A DNA stretch of 64,000 nt from the NCBI GenBank assembly GCA_007115705.1, contig QXEO01000170.1, positions 1 through 64,000 on the forward strand, written 5' to 3'. Both the position numbers and the translations under genes were made by a program. The notes under the pieces were generated by a model. The model saw nothing but the letters and a program-made list of their open reading frames with translations, searched no databases and was not told the origin of the DNA. Each line of letters opens with the position of its first letter. The first letter of the stretch is position 1. Below, one piece after another: positions 55,186-64,000 of this stretch. This DNA comes from Dactylis glomerata. Lineage: Eukaryota > Streptophyta > Magnoliopsida > Poales > Poaceae.

Positions 55186-57198
55186 CATTGCTTGATAATG
55201 TCTATTGCTCTTTGTTGCAACTTGTATGGACACATTTGGAGAAATTATATTGTGCCTTGTACCTAAAGCCGCATTAGTACTAGCGGTATGTGAAAGAGTA
55301 TTTTGCTGGTTTGGATTACTATTTTCTTTGCCAGTCGTTTTCTTGGGCATCTGCAAATAGAAGTGCACTTTTAGCAATGCAAGTAAGCAAATAAATGGAG
55401 ACAGCTTCAATTTCATAAAGTTCTTACCATATCCATTTTTGTATGCTGTTATACTTTCCGTCCTTGTTAGGAGAATAGATCCTTTCCTTACTGAACACAA
55501 GAACAATAAATGGACCTAACTTTATCAATGTGAACCATTCAGAACAGTGATTAAGAACTAAGGAAGTTTGTGTACCTTGCAGAAAGGAGTAATGTGAATC
55601 ATGTCTTTCCTCTGAAGCTTGCACTTGGCGTCGTTGTTTTGTCATCGGTCTCCCACCAGCAGGGTGTTGTGTTGAATTCATTGTTGTGCCCTTGTGTAGG
55701 TAATATCAGAAATAGTGTTAATTTCAGAGGAAATGCAATACTTAAAGCATGCATAAATTATTAGATGTCCAAGATAAACCATGTTCAATCACAGACTAAG
55801 ATATATGAGAAGATGCACATGCATATCAGCACATATACAGACTAAGGTTGACAGAATAATTATAATATGCACGTATTCAAGAAATGTTTTAACTTCCTTA
55901 TTGTGATGTAACTATATGATAGAATTTGTTCCATGGTATATTCTTACTTACATGTAAACAGTTTTAATCTTCTTATTTACAAAGCCATAACTGGAGCCAT
56001 CTTCATTATTATGTTGTAGCTACATGATAGCATATTGCCATGTTGTTCTTATTTACATATAAATAGGCCCAGCGTTCTTATTTGCAAAGGCAGAACTGTA
56101 GCCGTTGATTAATTGTGTGAAACATATTGTGTGAAATACTCCGTTGATTAATTAATTGTTGGGAAAGGAAACCTGCTAGTGCCCTCTGAGACTTCTCAGC
56201 CTGTATAACAAAATGGTTGCTTTACTGTCCATAACCAGGACACAGCAGCAAATAAGGAGGAGCTTACATTGGTCCGATCCTAAGGAGGAAACACATTGAA
56301 AAAAAACGCCATTACTTCAGAGAATTTCAGAGAAAAATACTGGATAAAAACTGGATAAAATTACTGAATTTCGAAGCAATTAACTCAGCACTCTTAAAAT
56401 AAAAACTGGATAAAACACTGTCATCTAGAATTTCAGAGAAAATTACTTTGAAAAATGATGTGAAATGCACCTCATTACATTTGATATTAACGATTAATCA
56501 ACTTCCTAGAAAATGTGTGCTAAACGAAGTCCAAATTCTAGTGAAAACATACACAGTGCCCTAAGACCAAAACTCTGGATCAACATCAGCAAGACAGCAA
56601 CCTGATGCTGCTTGGCTGGATCAGGGCCGCCTGCATATCATCGTGAGAGGTAGATAGAGAGGGGAGTGTTGGAGCAGCCGAGGTGGCCTCACCTCGCCCG
56701 GGGTCTCGAGCAGTCGTGGAGGTGCCCTGCCCCCTTCAGCGGATGAAGAGGCGGGAGGATCCCATGGTGCCGCCGCTGCCGCCGGCCAAATCCGGCCGAA
56801 CATCACAAGGCCACCCCGATTCCCATCACCAGTCGCCTCCCTGCCCACTCCCCCACCCGTTCACGGCTTAATCTGGGCGAATCCGGCTCAAATCCCCTCT
56901 AAAATTATCCCAGCTCGGCCTGAGCGCCGCCGCCACTGCTGCCTCGCCGGTCGCCGGTGAGGGGGGCTGTAGCACGAAGGCGATGCGGCCATGCCGGAGG
57001 CGAGAGCGAGGAGGGAGCAGCGCGGGCTAGCAGATTGTCTCTCCTATGAGGCGTCTCTACCATGGAAAGGGGCACTCCGATTTGCTACTTGTGGAGGAAT
57101 TTGGGAGGAAGGAGAAGGACAGAAGAAATAACATGTACCTGTGACACTCTCCGTTCGGTGGACTCCGGTGTGTTGCGTAGGGTCGACGCCGCCGTCAT
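55186..57198 (-). pseudogene. Candidate spliced gene inside the CACTA element (exons unproven)
   Basis: Three exon-like blocks with consensus splice sites lie on the minus strand. Block 1 (57139-57198) starts ATG and encodes MTAASTLRNTPESTERRVSQ before CAG|GTACAT. Block 2 (55576-55681) starts MNSTQHPAGG, is basic (MTKQRRQVQASEERHDSH) and ends GCAAG|GTAC. Block 3 (55186-55350) follows TTTGCAG and encodes MPKKTTGKENSNPNQQN..., ending before GGTAAG. Joined simply, blocks 2 and 3 do not keep one frame, so the exon structure is wrong or decayed. CACTA elements usually carry a second DNA-binding gene beside the transposase, which this could represent; I see no named domain. Confidence 0.3.
55700..56600. 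other. CACTA interior between candidate exons
   Basis: AT-rich, with stop codons in all frames; it could be an intron of the candidate minus-strand gene. Nothing else recognised. Confidence 0.4.
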
Positions 57199-57250
57199 GA
57201 CGCCGTGAGGACGGAGGACTCGGGTGAGGTTTCTCAGATCCAATCTCACG
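56600..57250 (-). other. GC-rich island in the CACTA interior
   Basis: The region is markedly richer in CG dinucleotides than its surroundings (for example CCGCCGCTGCCGCCGGCC). It adjoins candidate exon 57139-57198 and may be the promoter/5' region of the element's own gene or captured host sequence. ORFs within it are low-complexity. Confidence 0.4.
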
Positions 57251-57576
57251 ATTTCTTTAAGATAATTAATCGGGAGTATTTATGAGGAATTTTTAGGGGG
57301 AGGTTAAAGTGAGCGGGAAGGGGAAAATTGGTGAAAAGTTAATTTTTTATGATTAGCGGGAGGATTTAGCAGGAAGGATAATAATTACCTCTATTACGTG
57401 CCTAATTTAGGACGGTAATTAACTAGGATCAAATATGAAATATATGTGCTACTTAAAATAATGTTACCGCTAAATTTTGTTGGTAAAAGCTTATTTCGTT
57501 GTATCCATCATATGTCGTTTTATGCGGATCCCAAATCAAACATAACTAATTCTAAAAAAATCAGAAAAATAAGAGA

Positions 57577-58912
57577 CCTTCGCGGGATGTCAATTTATAT
57601 GACCAAGTTGCGGGAAAAAAATTCAAGCCTTCAATACGACAGATTTTAAAAAAATCCCTCCACAGAAACGAGCTACCTCATTCGAGGTTGTATGTCTTTT
57701 AGGGAAAATGGGCTAGGTCACGGCTCTAATCATGACATAGTTCACCGGAACGAGCCTATATCGGACACACTTGTGGCCGTTGGGATGGAGAGCAACGTTC
57801 GTGTAGGAAGTTTCCCCTTTCATCGCACGAAAAATGTGTTTTCCATTTTTGGAGTCCGATGCTCGGTCTTTTGTGACGCAACTACCAAAACGGCATTTCA
57901 AAACCTAAACACAACATCCCACATAAATAAATACATCACTTGCAATGTGCATATCATCATTATTTTCGATGCACAAACTTTCATAGGTATTTTCTATATT
58001 TTACACACGCTCCCGCCGATTTCGCTGGAAGGTGGACCTTCACGGGGTGTCAATTTATATGACTAGTTGTAGGAAAAAAATCAAGCCTTGAATACAGTAG
58101 TTTTTTTAAAAAGTCCCTTCAGTAAAACGAGCTACCTTGTTCGAGGTTGTATGGCTTTTAGGATAAATGGGCTAGGTCACGACCCTAATCATGGCATAGT
58201 TTGCCGGAATGAGCCCATATCAGACACGCATGTGGCCGTTGAGACGGAGAGCGACATTCACGTAGAAAGTTTCCCCTTTTGTTGCATCAAATATGTTTTC
58301 CATTTTTGGAGTGCTAAGGTTAGTCTTTTTTGTGAAGCAACTAGCGAAACCACATTTCAAAACCTGAACACAACATCCCACATAAATAATACATCACTTG
58401 CGATGTGCATATCATCATTATTTTCGACGCACAAACTTTCATAGGTATTTTCTATATTTTGCACACGCTCCCGCCAATTTCGCTGGAAGGTGGACCTTCA
58501 CGGGGTGTCAATTTATATGACTAGTTGTAGGGAAAAAATCAAGCCTTGAATACAGTAGTTTTTTTAAAAAGTCCCTTCACTAAAACGAGCTACCTTGTTC
58601 GAGGTTGTATGGCTTTTAGAACAAATAGGCTAGGTCACGACCCTAATCATGGCATAGTTTGCCGGAATGAGCCCATATCAGACACGCATGTGGCCGTTGA
58701 GACGGAGAGCGACATTCACGTAGAAAGTTTCCCCTTTTGTCGCATCAAATATGTTTTCCATTTTTTGAGTGCTAAGGTCAGTCTTTTTTGTGAAGCAACT
58801 AGCAAAACCACATTTCAAAACCTGAACACAACATCCCACATAAATAATAGACCACTTGCGATATGCATATCAACTTTCTTTTCGACGCACAAACCTTCAT
58901 AGGTATTTTCTA
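57577..58912. repeat. Tandem repeat, three copies of about 458 bp
   Basis: Copies start at 57577, 58037 and 58495, each with CCTTC(G/A)CGGG(A/G)TGTCAA; the third stops at about 58912. Copies 2 and 3 are very similar, copy 1 is more diverged. Each contains an ORF of about 118 codons in the same relative place, probably fortuitous. The source and function are unknown. Confidence 0.88.
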
Positions 58913-59418
58913 GAATTAGTAGTATTCCATCCCGAGCTACGAACGGTCATGTCTGTTTAATCGCATTTTCAAACAGGTATTCAAAAAATTCAAATGTCAC
59001 CTCCTCTACATAATAATGTTTCATCTCATATATATGAAAACAATATTATGAATAATCTAAATCCAAGATTGTATGCTAATTCAACTATAAAATTATTTTT
59101 TAGACTTTTCCAAAAAAAACTGGGTTCCCTCCATTTGGACTCAAACTAAAATGAAGCTCACAGTTTACTCTACATGTAGGTCTCGCAGCGGCCCATAATG
59201 TTTTGTGGAATCAACGGAAAAGAAAGGAAAAAAGGAAGGCCCGTCCGCGGTGGCCCAGGCATAAGGCGCACCCAAAGCCAGTAACATCTATAAGCTGGAA
59301 GAATGGATTGCTTGCACAACTCTTACGCTGCCTCGGCGGTTGTGAGTAGATTGGTCGCGCGGGAGGTAGCTGGATCGATCCCCTTCCGACACTTAGTTAT
59401 GTACTTTTTGCTCCTTAA
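58913..59418. other. CACTA interior between tandem repeat and Helitron
   Basis: No gene or repeat end recognised. A TCTAAATC-type run starts at the right edge. Confidence 0.4.
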
Positions 59419-61456
59419 TCTAAATCTAAATCTAATCTAATCTAAATCTAAACTAATATAAAACGAGCGAGAGCGTCCCATCCAAACAATCTCAAACGTA
59501 CGATCAATTTATCTGACGCTTCATAGTTAACCCGTGTTTAACGGGAGCAGACAACGCTAATCTATTTTTCCCCGACCCGCATCACCACTAATCGATCCTC
59601 CCATCACGCACGAATTAAGTGAACGGAACCGCCTACATTATCCCTGCCACATCGCAATCGCCGTCGCCGTCCTCCCGCCGCGCTGCACGAGTCTGTCCGC
59701 CTGCCGCCGCGAGAGCCTGCCAGACCGCTGCCGAGCCTGCGCGCCAGGGCAGGCTGCCGCCACGTGACCCCGCCTGCGTTCTACCTGCAAGCTGCGGCCG
59801 CCGCCGTCACGTCATGTGCACCCGCCAACCGCCAGCAGCTTGACGTCTTCCTTGTCCCGCATTCCCGCCGAGCAGCAACGCCGCATCCCTGTTCACGGAT
59901 TGGACGCCGGAAATTCAAGGTGAGTTCTGAATTGCATAAATATTTGTTTTCTGGATTTTGCGTCCGGCATTCTGCTAGCTTGCCTCAGTTCATGTCATTA
60001 TATGTACAACCACACGAGAAGAGAGCAGCGATGCGGCCATCCCAGGGACTTACATAGCAAGGTCAGGATATTGCATAAATAATCGATCAGCAACAGGGTC
60101 ATCTTTCTCCATAGGGCTTCCATGTCAACCGTTGCAAATTCTGAAAATAGGATTACGTCAGTGTTTCTGTTCGTACATATATAGAGGTGAAAAGAGGTCT
60201 GTGTGGTTTTGTTCTCTTCCATTGATGTGGTCATGTGGAGCCTTTTGCAATGAGAAATATTGTGTTCTTCCTTTATCTTTATGATAATTTCTGTTATATA
60301 TAACTTGAGAAACAACTCTAATTGTAGGCACTGATTTTCTACAACCCCATGGTTGGGCACTGATTTCGTTGGAGGGATATATATCATAACTTGCTTCGAG
60401 TTGTCAGCATATTGGAGTTAGCTGAAAGGGAGCTGATGCAAGTTGAAAGGGAGCATGATGGTGCTTTGGGTAATTAGAAGATGTCCCAAAGGGCTGTGGA
60501 AATTAATTTCTCTTTCTTTGAGCATCATGTCGCCCTTTTTGGTGCTATACATATGTTTATCTAATAAATTGCTCCTACAGATGGGCTGTGGAAATTAATT
60601 GCTCTTTCTTTCTAGAATATGTAAGACAACTACACTTCCAGGCTTAAGATGGAACATGTTTGTACTTTATGCAGAACGAGTGTACATAACATCTGTTTAT
60701 GTATTTCCGTAACATCTAAACCGTGCAATTTTTTGCTATCACCATTCTGGTTATTCTTGCTTGGTCTAAACATTATTGCATAGAATTTATGGTGCTTTAG
60801 TTAATTTACATTCTCATTTATAACAAAATGGACTGTTGTCTACCTGAATAACAGGTTTGATGACACAAATACAGAAGCTGAAAAGAACCAACGTATATAC
60901 CGCATTCAGGAGATAGTCCTATATATACAGGTGATCATTTTCAAGCTTTGGAGATAGTTCGTGCAAGAACCGTTTTCTTTTAAACATTTGGAGCGTGTCA
61001 ATCTTTGTTTGGTTTTCGGTTGGACACCAAACGACGAGAGGGGAAGATGTTGAAGACCAAATATTTCTCTTGGCGGTTTATTTTCTTTTTATTGCAGATA
61101 AGGAAGTAGCAGTAATCATTTCACCTGATTAATTGGTATGCTTTTTGTTGCTGCAGTTGTAGTCCAAATTGTCTAAGCACGAAGTATTTCTTTATATAAG
61201 ATGAATTGTGGCAGTTTATCTTCAAGAGCCTGAAGACATTTCATCGGATATAGCTACATCTTAGTGATGAAACCATGGTTGTGCCCCGGAGATTAGTACC
61301 GGCAAAAGTTGACAATCATCCCTTCTAGATGAAAACATTGTGCAAATAAATGATTATTCATTTGACTTAATGATTATTTGCATATATCAAAATTTGTAAA
61401 AACTAGATTAAATTTGAACGCAGACGACACGTGCATTGCACGTGCAATATTACTAG
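59419..61456 (+). mobile_element. Probable Helitron, non-autonomous (about 2.0 kb)
   Basis: The 3' end is clear: stem CACGTGC/GCACGTG (61428-61444), spacer CAATATTA, then CTAG (61453-61456) before T. The 5' end is proposed at TCTAAATCTAAATCTAATC after A (59418), leading to AATATAAAACGAGCGAG, but the run offers several TC starts. The interior has a GC-rich exon-like block (about 59620-59920) ending CAAG|GTGAGTTC, a likely captured gene fragment with a splice donor. Confidence 0.6.
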
Positions 61457-61947
61457 TACCAAAGGGATGGGGTTGAATGTCAGTTCGTTGGCGGGCCCCG
61501 CAAGTCAGTTCGCTGGCAGAGCAGGGTTGTTGGTCTGTTTGTTCAGTTCGGTTGCGGGCCCGTGTGTCAGTTTGTTGCATGTTAGGTTGGTTGCATGACA
61601 ATTGACATGTGGACACATGGACGACAAGAAAATTGACATATGGATATGACACGTAGGCGAAGTTACTGATGTGGATAATAAATCATTTAAATGTATCTTG
61701 CTTTAAATTTTATGACGATTCAAATAAGTCGTAATCGAGTACAAATAAGGGCGTAAGCTATGTCTTCCGTATTATGACGATTTCATCTAATGAAAATATG
61801 ATGTTTTTAGCCAAATTGTTGTAATTTCTACAGGGTTTGCCGTCCTAATCGGCTTACGACCATACGGTGTAGAATTGCCATAAATCTGTGATGCTTTCAT
61901 CCATGGTCATTACGAGAAGGTCATAAGTTGATATATTTCTTGTAGTG
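61457..61947. mobile_element. Terminal fragment of another CACTA family
   Basis: The right edge, read on the minus strand, is CACTACAAGAAATATATCAA (61947 leftwards), a CACTA terminus distinct from that of the host element. CGTAATGACC/ATTATGACG words upstream resemble subterminal repeats. No matching left end was found, so this is a partial copy. Confidence 0.5.
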
Positions 61948-62516
61948 CACGTGAAGACCCGCAGTTGACTATGGAATATCGTTGCAATATCTTTTTTTAT
62001 TGCAACAGTAGTGAGTTTGTAGTAATATGCTCTACATATTGCCACGAATACACAACTTGTCGCAGTAAATAGTGGTTATTGCAACACAATGAAATTGAGG
62101 CAAAAGATATGCGCTATTACCACCAATATGTGTTTTGTTGTAATAGGTGGCCAAATTTTTGCAACAATATTTGTACCTATCACAACATGACACAATTGTT
62201 GCAATATCTGTTTGCATATTACCACGAATGTCTACTTTGTTGCGAGACCTAGTTTCTATCGCAACAAAATGACTAACTCGTGCAACAAAATTTGGTTGTC
62301 GCAATATTCTGGCCATATTGCAACATCCATGCATACTGTTGCAATATGAGGGCTATATTGCAACAAAACATGTACTTATCACAACAAAACTAAACCGTGG
62401 CAATAAGCTCGACCTATTACCACAAACGTGAAACTGGTGGCAATATTATGTTCTATTGCAACGAAATGTGGTTGTAGCAATAAAAATTGTTGCAATAGAC
62501 CGGATTTCCTGTAGTG
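61948..62516. repeat. CACTA right subterminal repeat region
   Basis: Same TATTGCAACA/TTGCAACAA/TACCACAA words as 52821-53700, mostly in opposite orientation, running into the right terminal inverted repeat. Confidence 0.8.
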
Positions 62517-62725
62517 CTTTGTGTTTCTTTTCATGCTATAACATGGTTGCTAAGTTTCTTATTGTCAAGATTATATCTTCATGCCCATGTTTTGAGTACT
62601 TTGATCTCAGCACTCAATGCTTTATATAGATGATCAAGATTGTGATGGTGCATGTCACCTCAAAAATTATTCTTTTGTTATCACTTACCTACTCGAGGAC
62701 GAGCAGGAGTTAAGCTTGGGGATGC
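62517..62725 (+). promoter_or_regulatory. E6 3' region end and polypurine tract
   Basis: Continues E6 after the CACTA element; ends with polypurine tract AAGCTTGGGGATGC at 62712-62725. This stretch is also the unoccupied reference for the CACTA MITE insertion in E2. Confidence 0.8.
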
Positions 62726-64000
62726 TGATACATCTCAAACGTATCTATAATTTTTGATGCTCCATGCTTGTTTTTAAACCATTTGTCTTGTGTTTCGTTA
62801 CACTTCGTAGCGTTTTTATGCGATTTTCGGAACTAACCTACTAACAATATGCCACAGTGTCAGTTCCCTGTTTTCTGCTGTTTTGTGTTTCAGAAAAGCT
62901 ACACAGTAAATATTCTCGGAATTGGACAAAACAAGTTCCAGAACTCCTATTTTTCCCGGAAGAGGACCAAAGACCGAACGAGAGCCGGAGGGGGGCCAGG
63001 GGCTGCCCACACAACAGGGGGGCGCGGCCCAGCCCCTGGCCGCGCCCACCCATTGTGTGACCACCCTGGTCGCCTCCTGACGACACCCCTTCGCCTATAA
63101 GAAGCCTCCCAACGGAAAACCCTAAAAAAATCGGTGTTTTTCCCAGAACAGTTCCACAGCTCCGCCGCCGTCGAAGACTAATTTCAGGGGACAGAAGTCT
63201 CTGTTCCGGCACCCTACCAGGACATGGAAGTGCCCCCGGAGCCATCTCCATCGGTCTTCATCGCCGTCTCCGCCGTCTCCATCGAGCTCACCGCCATCTC
63301 CACCAACCTTGTTGTCTCCTATGATGAGGAGGGAGTAGTTCTCCCCCGGGGCTGAGGGCTCTACCGGTAGCTATGTGGTTCACCTCTCTCTCCCATGATG
63401 TGATCTTTATGTGATCGTGAGCTTTGTATCTAGTTGAATTGGTAGATGTTATTATTCAGATATTATGCTACTCCCGTGCTTTATATTTGTAAACTCCGAA
63501 GACACCTTGTAACATGATGTGAAGGTGACAGTGTGCGCATTATGTGTGTATCTTTTGGTTGATGTCTCTATGAATTGTTGGTGTTTGTTGGAACCATCTA
63601 GTGCATTCACGGTGACAGTGTGGGACAATCTAGTTTGGGTAGATACGGACATTGAGGAGTGCTTCGTAGCCCTACGCATGATTAGTGTTCATTTTTCATT
63701 GGAGAATTGTTTTGAGTTGCATATTGATGATAGTATCTATTGGTTCAATTATGTTATATTTGTTGAGAGTGTGTCCACTAGTGAAAGTATGATCCCTAGG
63801 CCTTGTTTCCAAGCTTTGCACACCGTTTCCTTTCAGTTTTGTTACATATTTTCTTGCAGTAATATTTATTTCAGCTTATATTTACTAATTATAATCATCA
63901 CTACTACTTGTATTTCACTATCTCTTTGCCGAACTAGTGCACCTATACATCTGACAAGTGTATTGGGTGTGTTGGGGACACAAGAGACTTTCTGTATCGT
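62726..64000 (+). repeat. E6 3' LTR, cut by window end
   Basis: Starts TGATACATCTCAAACG; 1275 of an expected 1437 or so bases are present. It retains the complete hairpin (63007-63062) and TATAAG (63096-63101). Only scattered differences from 44674-46070 apart from the 40 bp gap there. Confidence 0.92.

Larger units (their letters stand above)
52821..62516. mobile_element. CACTA transposon (9696 bp) inserted in E6
   Basis: The terminal inverted repeats CACTACAAGAAATCAGGTC and, on the minus strand, CACTACAGGAAATCCGGTC match over 30 bases with two differences. The target duplication is CTT (52818-52820 and 62517-62519). Joining the flanks restores E6 sequence collinear with E2 near 15340. Both ends have long arrays of TTGCAACAA/GTGGCAATA-type subterminal repeats. 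No TNP2-type transposase domain is visible, so it is probably non-autonomous; it carries three further insertions or repeats. Confidence 0.93.
44674..64000 (+). mobile_element. E6: non-autonomous Athila-like element with gag and membrane-type ORF, heavily interrupted
   Basis: The 5' LTR is 44674-46070; the 3' LTR starts at 62726 and runs off the window. Without the Helitron (48789-50536) and CACTA (52821-62516) insertions, the internal region is about 5.2 kb and collinear with E2 from the membrane-type ORF onward. Unlike E2, it retains gag; neither has pol. Confidence 0.93.

Noticed and set aside
57577..58912. Regular repeats considered as a CRISPR-like or satellite array
   Set aside because: Only three units of about 458 bp with no short repeat/spacer pattern; the context is a eukaryotic transposon.

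Overview
This window is a stretch of plant nuclear DNA made almost entirely of nested transposable elements. The element types point to a large-genome grass of the Triticeae (wheat, barley, rye or Aegilops relatives): Athila-like and Tat-like Gypsy LTR retrotransposons with tRNA-Asp and tRNA-Lys type primer binding sites, LTRs opening with TGATACGTC, CACTA transposons with CACTACAAGAAA ends, Stowaway MITEs and Helitrons. I found no convincing host gene, tRNA, rRNA or CRISPR array. Element numbers (E1 to E6) are mine; family names are left out because no database could be consulted.

Layout. 1-9998: E1, a minus-strand Tat-lineage Gypsy element cut by the window edge, with gag, protease, RT, RNase H, an extra RNase H and integrase, its 5' LTR, and a degenerate spliced ORF in antisense at its 3' side. 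It sits inside the 5' LTR of E2 (9999-17932, plus strand), a non-autonomous Athila-like element whose only ORF encodes a membrane-type protein of unknown function; a 720 bp CACTA MITE interrupts it next to its polypurine tract. E2 itself lies in a CACTA end (17933-18305), which lies in the 3' LTR of a minus-strand relative, E3 (18306-19905). 19906-28180 is unassigned DNA plus a LINE 3' tail, split by E4 (20437-26977, target duplication AGCGG), an Athila-like element that lost about 3.6 kb and now carries one gag-integrase-tail fusion ORF.

28181-30340 is mostly unassigned, with a foldback repeat and a possible Helitron start. A degenerate minus-strand Copia element (30437-42112) is split by E5 (31003-41259, minus, target duplication AAGGA). 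E5 is the autonomous counterpart of E4, with gag-protease, a 1035-codon pol and a small third ORF, but carries a frameshift, a stop and a substituted integrase catalytic residue. Two minus-strand LTR fragments (42113-44673) are the landing site of E6 (44674 to beyond 64000, plus), another non-autonomous relative with gag and the membrane-type ORF but no pol. E6 is swollen by a Helitron (48789-50536, containing a Stowaway MITE) and a 9.7 kb CACTA element (52821-62516, target duplication CTT), which itself holds a Stowaway-like MITE, a three-copy 458 bp tandem repeat and a second probable Helitron.

How the parts relate. E5 has all the functions a retroelement needs (capsid, protease, RT/RNase H, integrase) although mutated; E2, E4 and E6 keep LTRs, primer sites and polypurine tracts and would depend on proteins supplied in trans. 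The Athila-like LTRs share a GC-rich hairpin followed by a TATA-like site; the same module recurs between pol and ORF3 in E4 and E5. Together with the conserved membrane-type ORF and the gag-integrase-tail fusion, it is the least explained feature of the window.
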